A stretch of DNA of 32,234 nt, taken from Bryobacterales bacterium. GTDB lineage: Bacteria > Acidobacteriota > Terriglobia > Bryobacterales > Bryobacteraceae. The notes below the pieces were generated by a model. The model saw only the letters and a list, made by a program, of their open reading frames with translations. It had not been told where the DNA came from and made no database searches. Position numbers and translations under genes: made by a program. Location of the stretch: the NCBI GenBank assembly GCA_027324255.1, contig DAHVTI010000030.1, positions 1 through 32,234 of the forward strand, given 5' to 3'. Positions 7,453 through 16,121 of this stretch are shown here, piece by piece. How positions within the stretch are numbered: position 1 is the stretch's first letter; every line of letters starts with the position of its first letter.

Positions 7453-10194
7453 ATGAAGTGGACAGTCCTTTTGCTCTTGTTCGCATCCCTGTGCCCTGCA
7501 CAGGAGTTTTCTTCGGCGCAGGCGGCGCGCCTGGTGATCGGCCAGAAGCCGTTTACGGCGGCATCGCCGGGAGCCAGCGACATCCTGCTGGGCTCGGTGA
7601 CGGGCGTGGCGTACGCGGCCGATACGCTGGTGGTGGCGGATTCCAATAACATCGGCGGCACGCCGCTGAACCACCGGGTGCTGATCTACAGGAACGTGAG
7701 TTCGTTCGTGCCGGAGCGCAAGGCGGCCTTCCAGCAGACGGATACGCGCTGCCCGGCGTGCGTTGGACAGGCGGCGACGGTGCTGGGCCAGCCGGATTTC
7801 GCAACGACGACGCAGAACGCGACGGCGCAGAACACGCTGCGCAGCCCGCTGGGGGTGGCCTACAACGGCAACATCCTGGTGGTGAGCGACACGGACAACA
7901 ACCGGGTGTTGATCTGGAAGAGCCTGCCGGCGGCGAACCAGCAACCGGCGGACCTGGTGATCGGGCAGAAGGACTTCACGAGCAATATGCCGGGGCGCTC
8001 GGCCTCGACAATGCGCGGGCCGCAGGGTTTGTACCTGAATGCAAACAATGAGCTTTGGGTGGCGGACACGGGCAACAGCCGGGTGCTGTACTTCGGCGTG
8101 GTGACGCAGAACGGGCAGGAAGCGAAGCTGGTGCTGGGCCAGCCGGACATGGGCACGAATCAGCAGCAGGGCAAGTATCCGGAATTCGTGGTGAAGAGCG
8201 ACTCGATGCTGGGGCCGACGTCGGTGACGAGCGACGGCACGAAGCTGGTGGTGGCGGACCTGGGGCTGAACCGGGTGCTGATCTGGAATGCGATGCCGGC
8301 GAAGAACGGGCAGCCGGCGGACGTGGTGCTGGGGCAGCCCGACTTCACGAGCCCCGAGTTGCAGGTGGACGGGACGCCGACGCGGAACAAGCTGTGCGCG
8401 TCGAACGGGACGGACGCCGACGGGAAACCGACGTATCCGGAGCGCTGCGCCTCGACGCTGGACCTGCCGCGGTCGGTACTGACGGACGGCAAGCGGCTGT
8501 ACGTGGCCGACTCGGGCAACGACCGGATCCTGATCTGGAACGAGATTCCGCACGAGAACGGGCAGGTGGCGGACTTGGTGCTGGGGCAGTGGGACTTTCT
8601 GCTGAACCAGGCTTCGGATTCGGGCGAGCCGCGGCGCGTGTCGGCGACGGACTCGTTCAAGACGCCGGTGGGGCTGGCCTGGGACGGCGAGAACCTGTAC
8701 GTGGGCGACACGTACAACCGCCGGGTGCTGGTGTACACGCCGGCCGATTTCAGCCTGCCGATTACGGCGGTGCGCAACGCGGCGAGCCCGAAGACGTATG
8801 CGTCGGGCACGGTGACAATCGGCGGCACGGTGGACAAGGACTTCGAGTTGACGATCAAGATCGGCAACGAGAACGTGAAGAACGCCGACGGGACCACGGC
8901 GGACCCGGCTTCCTACATCATCAAGACGGTGGCCAAGGAGACGTTTTCGGACATCATCGACCGCTTTGTGGCGTCGATCAACGCAGGCGACGGGAACCCG
9001 TACGTGATCGCGACGCCGAACAAGGCGTTCGACGCGATCATCCTGACGGCGCGGGAGGAGGACGTGGCGGGCAACGCGATTACGCTGGAGACGGCGGTGT
9101 CGACCTCCGCGACGGTGACGCTGACGGCGAGCGGGACGAAGCTGACGGGCGGGCAGGATCCGTCGCTGATCGCGCCCTACGCAATCGTGTCGATCCTGGG
9201 CGAGAACCTGAGCGACCACACCGAGGCGGTGAGCGACCTGACGAAGCCGCTGCCGCTGGAGATGGGCGGCGTGCAGTTCTTCGTGGACGGCATCCAGGTG
9301 CCGCTGCTGGCGGTGGCGCCGGACCGTGTGGTGGCGCAGATTCCGGTGCAGGTGTCGGGCTCGACGAGCGCCAGCGGGATCCTGAGGGTGCAGCGGGCCA
9401 ACGGCGGGATCACGGTTTCGACGGCGGTGGCGGTGCGGCTGATCGAGTACAACCCGACGGTGTACACGGCCGATTCGCTGCAGCCGTCGCCGGGGATCGC
9501 CTACCACTCCTCGAGCCAGGCGACGAGCACGGTTTCGGTGGACGGGACGGCGAACGCCGGGGACATTGCGACGATCAAGATCCGGGACCGCGAGTACAGC
9601 TACCAGGTGCAGTCGACCGATACGCTGACGGTGATCCGGGACAACCTGATCGCGCTGATCAACGCGGCCGATCCGGAGGTGGAGGCTTACGCGGCGGGGC
9701 CCTTCCAGCGCATCCGGCTGCGGGCGAAGGTGCCCGGCCCGGCCGGGAACGGGATACCGATCGAGGCGTCGGCGACGTCGGACGCGCAGGTGATCATGAC
9801 GGCGCTGAACACGGAGCTGTGCTGCGCGAACGAGGCCGGGGCGCTGGTGACGGAAGAGAACCCGGCGATTCCGGGCGAGACCATCGTGGTGCTGGCGAGC
9901 GGGCTGGGCGTGGTAATGCCGGAGGCGGCGCGCGACGCGATGTTCAACGGCCAGCCGTACGACGGGCCGGAGTTGAACGACGCGGCGGAGTTCGTCTCGT
10001 CGCTGGCCGGGGGCAAGACGGCCAACGTGCTGTTCGCGGGATTGCGGCGCGGCGCGGTGGGGGTCTACGAAGTGCACCTGGAGCTGAACCCGGATCTGGA
10101 AACGAATCCGAAGACACAGGTGACGATCGCGCAGAGTTACCAGGTATCGAACGTCTTCACGATCCCGGTGCTGAACAAGAACGAAGCGCAGTAA
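7453..10194 (+). CDS. Secreted NHL-type beta-propeller protein with inserted modules and TIGR03437-like C-terminus
   Basis: From ATG 7453 (an in-frame TTG at 7432 is less likely) this is 913 residues with a Sec signal peptide, MKWTVLLLLFASLCPAQ. Residues about 25-430 hold repeated blades of the type VADTGNSRVLIW followed by ADLVLGQPDFTS, a propeller related to NHL repeats. Residues about 437-565 form a module of the type TVTIGGTVDKDFELTIKIG...VNA-like helix...ILTARE...GNAITL. A Solibacter-type TIGR03437-like segment follows (about 569-670: YAIVSILGENLSDHTEAV, MGGVQFFVDGIQVPLLAVAP). A second copy of the inserted module lies at about 696-786 (GDIATIKIRDREYSYQV...NGIPIEAS), and an Ig-like C-terminal segment at about 787-913 (PGETIVVLASGLG...GVYEVHLELN). 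It is probably extracellular or surface-associated; the ligand is unknown. A second propeller gene follows after 13 bp. Confidence 0.85.
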   Translation: MKWTVLLLLFASLCPAQEFSSAQAARLVIGQKPFTAASPGASDILLGSVTGVAYAADTLVVADSNNIGGTPLNHRVLIYRNVSSFVPERKAAFQQTDTRCPACVGQAATVLGQPDFATTTQNATAQNTLRSPLGVAYNGNILVVSDTDNNRVLIWKSLPAANQQPADLVIGQKDFTSNMPGRSASTMRGPQGLYLNANNELWVADTGNSRVLYFGVVTQNGQEAKLVLGQPDMGTNQQQGKYPEFVVKSDSMLGPTSVTSDGTKLVVADLGLNRVLIWNAMPAKNGQPADVVLGQPDFTSPELQVDGTPTRNKLCASNGTDADGKPTYPERCASTLDLPRSVLTDGKRLYVADSGNDRILIWNEIPHENGQVADLVLGQWDFLLNQASDSGEPRRVSATDSFKTPVGLAWDGENLYVGDTYNRRVLVYTPADFSLPITAVRNAASPKTYASGTVTIGGTVDKDFELTIKIGNENVKNADGTTADPASYIIKTVAKETFSDIIDRFVASINAGDGNPYVIATPNKAFDAIILTAREEDVAGNAITLETAVSTSATVTLTASGTKLTGGQDPSLIAPYAIVSILGENLSDHTEAVSDLTKPLPLEMGGVQFFVDGIQVPLLAVAPDRVVAQIPVQVSGSTSASGILRVQRANGGITVSTAVAVRLIEYNPTVYTADSLQPSPGIAYHSSSQATSTVSVDGTANAGDIATIKIRDREYSYQVQSTDTLTVIRDNLIALINAADPEVEAYAAGPFQRIRLRAKVPGPAGNGIPIEASATSDAQVIMTALNTELCCANEAGALVTEENPAIPGETIVVLASGLGVVMPEAARDAMFNGQPYDGPELNDAAEFVSSLAGGKTANVLFAGLRRGAVGVYEVHLELNPDLETNPKTQVTIAQSYQVSNVFTIPVLNKNEAQ

Positions 10195-10207
10195 GGGAGA
10201 ACGCGAG

Positions 10208-12058
10208 ATGAGGAACCTGGTTTCAATCACGAAGATCTCCCGCGGGGCGGGACGGCTGGCGGCGGCGGCGCTGCTGGCGGGGAGCCTGGCGGCGCAGGCG
10301 CCGAAGTACACGATCAATTCCTTTGCGGGCATGGGGACCAGCGGCTTCGAGGGCGACGGCAGCGATGCGAAGGCGGCGAAGCTGTACGGACCGCTGGGCC
10401 TGGCGGCGGACTCGTCCGGCAACATCTACATCGCCGACCAGTTGAACCACCGCATCCGCAAGGTGAGCGCCAGCGGGACCATCACGACCATCGCGGGCAA
10501 GGACGTGCCTGGCGTGACGGGCGACGCCGGGACGGCGACGGACGCCGCGCTGCACAACCCGAGCGGGCTGGCGGTGGACTCTTCCGGCAACGTCTACATC
10601 GCCGACACGACGAACCACAAGATCCGCAAGGTGGGCACGGACGGCAAGATCACGCTGTTCGCGGGCGACGGCGTGGCGGGCTTCGTGGAGAAGAACTCGG
10701 ACGATACGTACGTGGAAGCCAAGTACGCCGAATTCAACTACCCGACGGGCGTGGCGGTGGATTCCTCGGGCAACGTCTACATTGCCGATTCGGCCAACCA
10801 CAGGATCCGCAAGGTGGGGACGGACCTGAAGATCTCAACCGTGGTGGGGACGGGCGTGAGCGGCTACAGCGGCGACGGAGGGGCGGCGACGGACGCGAAG
10901 CTGAACCACCCGACGGGCATCGCGGTGGGCTCGGGCGGCAGCCTGTACATCGCGGACCAGCAGAACCACCGGATCCGCAAGGTGACGCCGGACGGGGTGA
11001 TCCAGACGATCGCGGGCGTCGGCCTGCCGGGCTACACGGGCAACGGGGGACCGGCGGCGAGCGCGAAGCTGTTCTACCCGACGGGCGTTTCGGTGGACGC
11101 GTCGGGCAACGTCTACGTGGCCGATATGACGAACAACCGGATCCGGCGGATCGCCGAGGACGGGACCATCGAGGCGATCGGCGGCTCGGGACGCTTCGGC
11201 GATACGGGCGAGGACGAACCGGGGCTGAACGCCAAGCTGAAGTTCCCGACGGCGGTGCTGGCGACATCCGGGGGCAAGGTTTATTTCTCCGACAGCCAGA
11301 ACCACCGGGTGAAAGTGCTGACGCCGGTGGCGGAGCCGCCGACGGCGGCAGGGAACCCGGTGATTTCGGAAGGCGGGGTGGGGCTGGCGGCGGAGTACGG
11401 CGCGTCGCGGACGATCGCGCCGGGGGCGTGGATCGAGATCCGCGGCAGCGGCCTGGCCGGCGAGACGGCGGAAGCGACGCGCGTGACCATCGACGGACAG
11501 CCGGCGGTGGTGGTGGAAGCGGGCGCCGAAAGGCTGAAGGCGCAGGCGCCGTTTTCGCTGAGCGCGGGCGAGCGGCAGGTGACGGTGGCGACGGAGGCCG
11601 GGCAGAGCGAGCCCTACACGGTGCAGGTGGCGGCGGCCGAGCCGGGGCTGGAAGCGCGGGCGGAACTGCGGGTGGAAGAGCGGCAGTTTGCGGCGGCGCG
11701 GATCGGCGACAGCGAAGTGTACGCGCTGCCGGAAGCAGCGGTGGAAGGGCTGGAGTCGCGGCCGGTGAAGGCCGGCGAGACGCTGGTGGTTTCCGGCACG
11801 GGCTTCGGGGCGGTGACGCCGTATGTGGAAGCGGGCGAGCCGGCGAGAGACGGCTCGACGCTGCTGGCGCCGGTGAAGTTCGAGATCGGCGGCGTGGAGG
11901 CGCAGGTGGTCTCCGCGGGGCTGGCTCCGGACAAGGTGGGCGTCTACGAGTTCCGCATCGCGGTGCCGGAGCAGGCCGAAAGCGGCCCGGCGGCGCTGCG
12001 GGTGAGCGTGGACGGGCGCGAGAGCGGGCAGACGCTGTTCGTGGCCGTGGAAAAGTAA
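10208..12058 (+). CDS. Secreted six-bladed NHL-repeat protein with TIGR03437-like C-terminus
   Basis: This 616-residue protein has GGGAG at 10195-10199, 8 nt before the ATG. A signal peptide covers about residues 1-30 (basic N-terminus, core AAAALLAGSLAAQA). Residues about 60-375 contain six NHL units with the core pattern PTGVAVDSSGNVYIADSANH followed by RIRKVGTDGKI and TIAGxGxxGxxGDGG. Each unit is about 56 residues, so the DNA shows an imperfect tandem repeat of about 168 bp. The C-terminal part (about 395-616: LAAEYGASRTIAPGAWIEIRGS, VTIDGQPAVVVEAGAERLKAQAPF, VGVYEFRIAVP) matches the TIGR03437-like Ig-type module common in Solibacter relatives. It is expected to be extracellular. The 13-bp gap from the upstream propeller gene suggests co-transcription. 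Function beyond a binding scaffold is unknown. Confidence 0.88.
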   Translation: MRNLVSITKISRGAGRLAAAALLAGSLAAQAPKYTINSFAGMGTSGFEGDGSDAKAAKLYGPLGLAADSSGNIYIADQLNHRIRKVSASGTITTIAGKDVPGVTGDAGTATDAALHNPSGLAVDSSGNVYIADTTNHKIRKVGTDGKITLFAGDGVAGFVEKNSDDTYVEAKYAEFNYPTGVAVDSSGNVYIADSANHRIRKVGTDLKISTVVGTGVSGYSGDGGAATDAKLNHPTGIAVGSGGSLYIADQQNHRIRKVTPDGVIQTIAGVGLPGYTGNGGPAASAKLFYPTGVSVDASGNVYVADMTNNRIRRIAEDGTIEAIGGSGRFGDTGEDEPGLNAKLKFPTAVLATSGGKVYFSDSQNHRVKVLTPVAEPPTAAGNPVISEGGVGLAAEYGASRTIAPGAWIEIRGSGLAGETAEATRVTIDGQPAVVVEAGAERLKAQAPFSLSAGERQVTVATEAGQSEPYTVQVAAAEPGLEARAELRVEERQFAAARIGDSEVYALPEAAVEGLESRPVKAGETLVVSGTGFGAVTPYVEAGEPARDGSTLLAPVKFEIGGVEAQVVSAGLAPDKVGVYEFRIAVPEQAESGPAALRVSVDGRESGQTLFVAVEK

Positions 12059-12065
12059 TTCCGGC

Positions 12066-12335
12066 TCAGGCGGGGTTATCCGGCTCGTAGGGCTTCAGGC
12101 CGGCCGAGGAGAGGACTTCCCTGCCGTGAGGGACGGCGGCTTCGGGCAGGTAGAAGAAGGCGCCGATCAACTCGCGGACGAAGAGGACGCCGCCACGGTA
12201 GCGGTCCGGCTCGACGAGGTAGTCGAGCGAATGGGCGTCGAAGAGATCCTCCACCTTTCTGGCTTCCCTGAGCCGTTTGGCGATGTAGACAAGGACGAGT
12301 TCCTGATCGGGGAAGAAGGTTTCTTCGCGGCGCAT
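12066..12335 (-). CDS. Small DUF2007-like protein
   Basis: I place the start at ATG 12335, giving 89 residues (MRREETFFPDQELVLVYIAK...KPYEPDNPA). The frame is open further upstream, but those residues are low-complexity Pro/Ala/Arg antisense to dprA and are not convincing. The protein has a beta-alpha-beta pattern, LVLVYIAKRLREARKVEDLFDAH then DYLVEPDRY and GVLFVRELIGAFFYL. It resembles DUF2007-type 'putative signal transducing' domains, which are small and GlnB-like. No good Shine-Dalgarno is visible. It ends 7 bp from the end of the convergent propeller gene and is divergent from dprA. Its function is unknown. Coding status is supported by the sharp change from protein-like to low-complexity sequence at this ATG. 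Confidence 0.6.
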   Translation of the reverse strand: MRREETFFPDQELVLVYIAKRLREARKVEDLFDAHSLDYLVEPDRYRGGVLFVRELIGAFFYLPEAAVPHGREVLSSAGLKPYEPDNPA

Positions 12336-12397
12336 GGGGACAGATCCAGGGTAACCCACAAGAGACGGGCGGCGGCGTGCGCGCACCATCTCTAAGA

Positions 12398-13564
12398 ATG
12401 CCTGGCACGACACAACTGAGAAGCGAAGAAGAACTGCTGCACTGGCTGGCGTTCCGCCTGACGCCGGGGCTGGGCCCGAAGAAAGCGGGGGAGCTGCTGG
12501 CGCGGTTCGGCAGCCCGGTGGCGGTGTTCCGGGCGACGGTCTCGGAACTGGAGGCGGCGGGGCTGCCGGGGACGGTGGCGCGGAGCGTGGCGAGCGGCTG
12601 CGCGTTTGAAGACGCCGCCGAGCAGCAGGAGCGGCTGCGGCGCAGCGGGGCGCAGGCGGTGGCGCTGGGCGACGACGTCTATCCGTCGCTGCTGAGCGAG
12701 ATCTTCGATCCGCCCACGCTGCTGTTCGCGCTGGGGCGGCTGGAGCTGCTGGAGAGAGTGAAAGTGGCGGTGGTGGGGAGCCGGCGGGCAAGCACGTATG
12801 GCATGGCGGCGGCGGAGCGGCTGTCGGCGGAGCTCGCCGGCGCGGGGGTGGTAGTGGTGAGCGGGATGGCGCGGGGCATCGACACGGCGGCGCACCAGGG
12901 GGCGCTGGGGGCGGCGGGAGGCACCATCGCGGTGTTCGGGAGCGGGCTGGACGTGATCTACCCGGCGGAGAACCGGAAGCTGGCGGAGCGGATCGGCCGG
13001 GAGGGCCTGCTGCTGAGCGAATTCCCGTTCGGGGCGCCGGCGCACCCGCAGAACTTCCCGGTGCGGAACCGGACGGTGAGCGGGCTGAGCGAGGGCGTGG
13101 TGGTGGTGGAGGGGGAGCAGTACAGCGGGAGCCTGATTACGGCGCGGCTGGCGCTGGACCAGAACCGTGAGGTGTTCGCGGTGCCGGGCAACATCACGAA
13201 CCGGATGAGCTTCGGGCCGAACCTGCTGATCAAGCAGGGGGCGCAACTGGTGCAGGCGGCCGGCGACATCCTGGACGGGCTGAGCTGGGACGCGCGGAGC
13301 CGGCTGAGCGGGCAGGCGCAGTTGGGGCTGACGGGCTCCGACCGGCAGCGGGCGGAGGCGGAAATCGGCGGCCCGATGGCTGAAATGGCCAGGGAAGTTC
13401 TTTGTTTGCTGGAGGTTGACAAGACCCGGCAGATTGACGACCTGCTGGCTGCGCTGCCGCACCGATCGTCGTCGGAGATCATCGCGATGCTGTTCGAACT
13501 GGAGCTGGCGGGGCGGATCCGCCAACTGCCGGGCCGCAGTTATGTTAAGGTATGGAGCGAGTGA
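12398..13564 (+). CDS. dprA: DNA-processing protein DprA
   Basis: From ATG 12398 (a GTG at 12377 is an alternative) this is 388 residues, a usual length. DprA binds single-stranded DNA and loads RecA during natural transformation and recombination. An N-terminal helix-hairpin-type region (LTPGLGPKKAGELLARFG) precedes the Rossmann-like domain. That domain carries VAVVGSRRASTYG, SGMARGIDTAAHQGAL, GTIAVFGSGLDVIYPAENRKL, SEFPFGAPAHPQNFPVRNR and SGSLITARLALDQNREVFAVPG, all family hallmarks. The C-terminal about 70 residues (EVLCLLEVDKTRQIDDLLAALPHRSSSEIIAMLFELELAGRI) form the winged-helix DprA domain. No clear Shine-Dalgarno precedes the start. topA follows 78 bp downstream, a gene order seen in many bacteria. 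Confidence 0.96.
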   Translation: MPGTTQLRSEEELLHWLAFRLTPGLGPKKAGELLARFGSPVAVFRATVSELEAAGLPGTVARSVASGCAFEDAAEQQERLRRSGAQAVALGDDVYPSLLSEIFDPPTLLFALGRLELLERVKVAVVGSRRASTYGMAAAERLSAELAGAGVVVVSGMARGIDTAAHQGALGAAGGTIAVFGSGLDVIYPAENRKLAERIGREGLLLSEFPFGAPAHPQNFPVRNRTVSGLSEGVVVVEGEQYSGSLITARLALDQNREVFAVPGNITNRMSFGPNLLIKQGAQLVQAAGDILDGLSWDARSRLSGQAQLGLTGSDRQRAEAEIGGPMAEMAREVLCLLEVDKTRQIDDLLAALPHRSSSEIIAMLFELELAGRIRQLPGRSYVKVWSE

Positions 13565-13630
13565 GGAGGTCTGCCGGAGCCGGCGTAAAAGCGGGCCTTC
13601 GGAATCTCTTTGCTCGCCGAATTCATCAAT

Positions 13631-13636
13631 CGTAAT
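13631..13636 (+). promoter_or_regulatory. Candidate -10 element of topA
   Basis: CGTAAT has the TAAT half of the -10 consensus and ends exactly 6 nt before ATG 13643. No Shine-Dalgarno is present, so a leaderless topA message is possible. A possible TTGCTC -35 lies at 13610-13615 with a short 15-bp spacer. This is the weakest match among the N6 examples in the window. Confidence 0.25.
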
Positions 13637-13642
13637 CCTGTT

Positions 13643-16084
13643 ATGGCGAAATCTCTCGTGATCGTCGAATCGCCCGCGAAGGCGAAGACGATCGGCAAGT
13701 ATCTGGGAAAGAACTTCACTGTCAAGGCAAGTCTGGGACATATCAAGGACCTGCCGAAGAACGACATTGCGGTAGACGTGGAACGGGACTTCCGGCCCTC
13801 GTATGTAGTGATTGAGGGCAAGAAGAAACTGATCGAGGAGCTGAAGAAGGCGGCGAAGGAGTCCGACGCCGTGTACCTGGCGGCCGACCCGGACCGGGAA
13901 GGCGAGGCGATCTGCTACCACCTGCAGGAAGAACTGCAGCCGAAGCGGGCCGACAAGCCGGCGATGTACCGGGTGACGTTCAACGAGATCACGGCCAACG
14001 CGGTGCGGAAGGCTTTCGAGAGTCCGCGGCCGGTGGACACGAACCTGGTGGACGCGCAGCAGGCGCGGCGCGTGCTGGACCGGCTGGTGGGGTACAAGAT
14101 CTCGCCGCTGCTGTGGGACAAGGTGCGGCGCGGGCTGTCGGCGGGGCGCGTGCAGACGGTGGCGCTGCGGCTGATTGTGGACCGCGAGCGGGTGATCCGG
14201 GCGTTCCAGCGGGAAGAGTACTGGTCGATCGAAGTCCACCTGAACGCGAAGAAGGCGCCGGCGCTGAAGACGTCGGTGGCGAAGCGGAACGGGGCCAACC
14301 TGGACGTCGCGAGCGAGGAAGCGGCGGCGGCGATCGTCAAGGCGCTGGGCGGGGCGGAGTACGTGGTCCGCTCGGTGGTGACGAAAGAGAAGCGGCGCCA
14401 CGCGGTGCCGCCGTTCATCACGTCCACCTTGCAGCAGGAGGCGGCGCGGAAGCTGCGGTTCAGCGTGAAGCGGACGATGATGCTGGCGCAGCGGCTGTAC
14501 GAAGGCGTCGAGATCGGCACGGAAGGCGCGGTGGGCCTGATCACTTACATGCGAACCGATTCGACGCGCGTCAGCGACGACGCGCTGACGGAGGTGCGGG
14601 AGCTGATCGCGCAGCGCTACGGCGCGGGCTACCTGCCGGAGTCGCCGAACTATTACAAGACGAAGAAGGCGGCGCAGGACGCGCACGAAGCGATCCGGCC
14701 GACGTCGGCGATGCGCCACCCGGACGAGGTGGCGGGCAACTTGTCGGAAGACGAGCTGAAGCTTTACCGGCTGGTGTGGCAGCGGTTCGTGGCCAGCCAG
14801 ATGACGCCGGCGGTGTTCGACCAGACGACGGTGGAAGTGACGGCGCGGGGCGGCGACCAGGCCGACTACCTGATGCGGGCGACGGGCAGCGTGCCGAAGT
14901 TCGACGGCTTCCAGGCGGTGTACAAGGAAGGCAAGGACCAGAAGGACGAGGAAGACGCCGAAGAGAGCAACCGGCTGCCGCAGGTGAGCGAAGGCGAGAC
15001 GCTGAAGCTGAAGTCGATCGAGCCGGAGCAGCACTTCACGGAGCCGCCGCCGCGGTTCACGGAAGCGACGCTGGTGAAGGAACTGGAAGCGGACGGCGTG
15101 GGGCGGCCATCGACCTACGCGTCGATCCTGTCGACCATCCAGGAGCGCGAGTACGTCAAGAAAGAGGGCGGGCGGTTCTTCCCGACGGAGCTGGGCACGG
15201 TGGTGACCGAGTTGCTGGTGGAGAGCTTCGCCGACATCTTCGACATGACGTACACGGCGCGGATGGAAGACGAGCTGGACGAGATCGAAGAAGGCAAGAT
15301 GGACTGGCGCACGGCCATGTCCGACTTCTACGAGCGCTTCCAGAAAGACCTGGCGGAGGCCGAGCGGTCGATGCGCGACATCAAGCGCATGGAGGTGCCG
15401 ACGGACCAGGTGTGCGACAAGTGCGGCAAGCCCATGGTGATCAAGTGGGGCAAGCACGGGAGCTTCCTGGCGTGCACGGGCTATCCGGAGTGCACCAGCA
15501 CGCGGCAGTTGAACGTGGGACTGCACGAGCTGGAAGGCGAGGAAGGCAAGGTCGAGATCTCGGAGCAGGACGCCACGGAGTACTGCCCGAACTGCGGCCG
15601 CGAGATGGTGCTGAAGAAGGGCCGTTTCGGGACGTTTCTGGCCTGCACCGGGTATCCGGACTGCAAGACGACGAAGCAACTGGGCGAGGCGCAGAAGGCG
15701 CCGGACCGGCCGCTGGAGGAGAAGTGCCCGCAGTGCGGGCTGCATCTGGTGGTGAAGAGCGGGCGGTTCGGGGAGTTCACGGCGTGCTCCGGCTACCCGA
15801 AGTGCAAGTACGTGAAGCAGCAGACGATCGGGGTGATGTGCCCGCAGTGCGGGCAGGCGGAACTGAGCGCACGGCGCAGCAAGCGCGGCAAGACGTTTTA
15901 CGGCTGCACGCGGTACCCGGACTGCGACTTTGTGGCGTGGGCCAAGCCGATTCCGGAGAAGTGCCCGGAGTGCGGCGGCAACTACCTGGTGGAGAAAGTT
16001 CTGAAGTCGGGCCACTTCGCGGCGTGCCCGAACAAGGAGTGCAAGTACAAGCGGGAGATGGCGCCGGCCGAGGTGGCGGACTGA
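13643..16084 (+). CDS. topA: DNA topoisomerase I (type IA)
   Basis: This 813-residue type IA topoisomerase relaxes negative supercoils through a 5'-phosphotyrosine intermediate. The start is set at ATG 13643 (MAKSLVIVESPAKAKTIGKYL), the canonical TOPRIM beginning; an in-frame TTG at 13610 would add an unconserved 11 residues. The TOPRIM acidic motif is YLAADPDREGEAI, and the catalytic tyrosine is Tyr302 in GLITYMRTDSTR. The C-terminal about 220 residues hold five four-cysteine zinc ribbons: CDKCGKPM...CTGYPEC, CPNCGREM...CTGYPDC, CPQCGLHL...CSGYPKC, CPQCGQAE...CTRYPDC and CPECGGNY...CPNKEC. The last differs from the first four, with GHFAACPNKEC. It follows dprA, and a GH63-like gene begins 37 bp downstream. 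Confidence 0.98.
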   Translation: MAKSLVIVESPAKAKTIGKYLGKNFTVKASLGHIKDLPKNDIAVDVERDFRPSYVVIEGKKKLIEELKKAAKESDAVYLAADPDREGEAICYHLQEELQPKRADKPAMYRVTFNEITANAVRKAFESPRPVDTNLVDAQQARRVLDRLVGYKISPLLWDKVRRGLSAGRVQTVALRLIVDRERVIRAFQREEYWSIEVHLNAKKAPALKTSVAKRNGANLDVASEEAAAAIVKALGGAEYVVRSVVTKEKRRHAVPPFITSTLQQEAARKLRFSVKRTMMLAQRLYEGVEIGTEGAVGLITYMRTDSTRVSDDALTEVRELIAQRYGAGYLPESPNYYKTKKAAQDAHEAIRPTSAMRHPDEVAGNLSEDELKLYRLVWQRFVASQMTPAVFDQTTVEVTARGGDQADYLMRATGSVPKFDGFQAVYKEGKDQKDEEDAEESNRLPQVSEGETLKLKSIEPEQHFTEPPPRFTEATLVKELEADGVGRPSTYASILSTIQEREYVKKEGGRFFPTELGTVVTELLVESFADIFDMTYTARMEDELDEIEEGKMDWRTAMSDFYERFQKDLAEAERSMRDIKRMEVPTDQVCDKCGKPMVIKWGKHGSFLACTGYPECTSTRQLNVGLHELEGEEGKVEISEQDATEYCPNCGREMVLKKGRFGTFLACTGYPDCKTTKQLGEAQKAPDRPLEEKCPQCGLHLVVKSGRFGEFTACSGYPKCKYVKQQTIGVMCPQCGQAELSARRSKRGKTFYGCTRYPDCDFVAWAKPIPEKCPECGGNYLVEKVLKSGHFAACPNKECKYKREMAPAEVAD

Positions 16085-16109
16085 GGCCTGAAGCCAGGCG
16101 GCGGCAGTC

Positions 16110-16115
16110 TAGAAT
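16110..16115 (+). promoter_or_regulatory. -10 element of the GH63-like gene, likely leaderless
   Basis: TAGAAT matches five of six -10 consensus bases and ends exactly 6 nt before ATG 16122. There is no Shine-Dalgarno between them, so transcription would begin at or next to the start codon. The -35 region (near 16087-16092, CCTGAA) is poor. Confidence 0.5.
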
Positions 16116-16121
16116 GGACGC

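Noticed and set aside
6781-10425. 1214-codon open frame on the minus strand across the propeller genes
   Set aside because: The translation is Arg/Pro/His-rich low complexity and lies opposite clear signal-peptide propeller proteins. High GC removes stop codons from antisense frames.
8054-12058. Direct repeats in the propeller genes as a CRISPR-like array or minisatellite
   Set aside because: The periodicity of about 168 bp follows the NHL protein repeats and is in frame. There are no constant repeats with unique spacers.
12392-16015. 1207-codon minus-strand frame opposite dprA and topA
   Set aside because: Both plus-strand genes are certain. The antisense translation has no domain-like segment and is biased to Arg, Leu and His.
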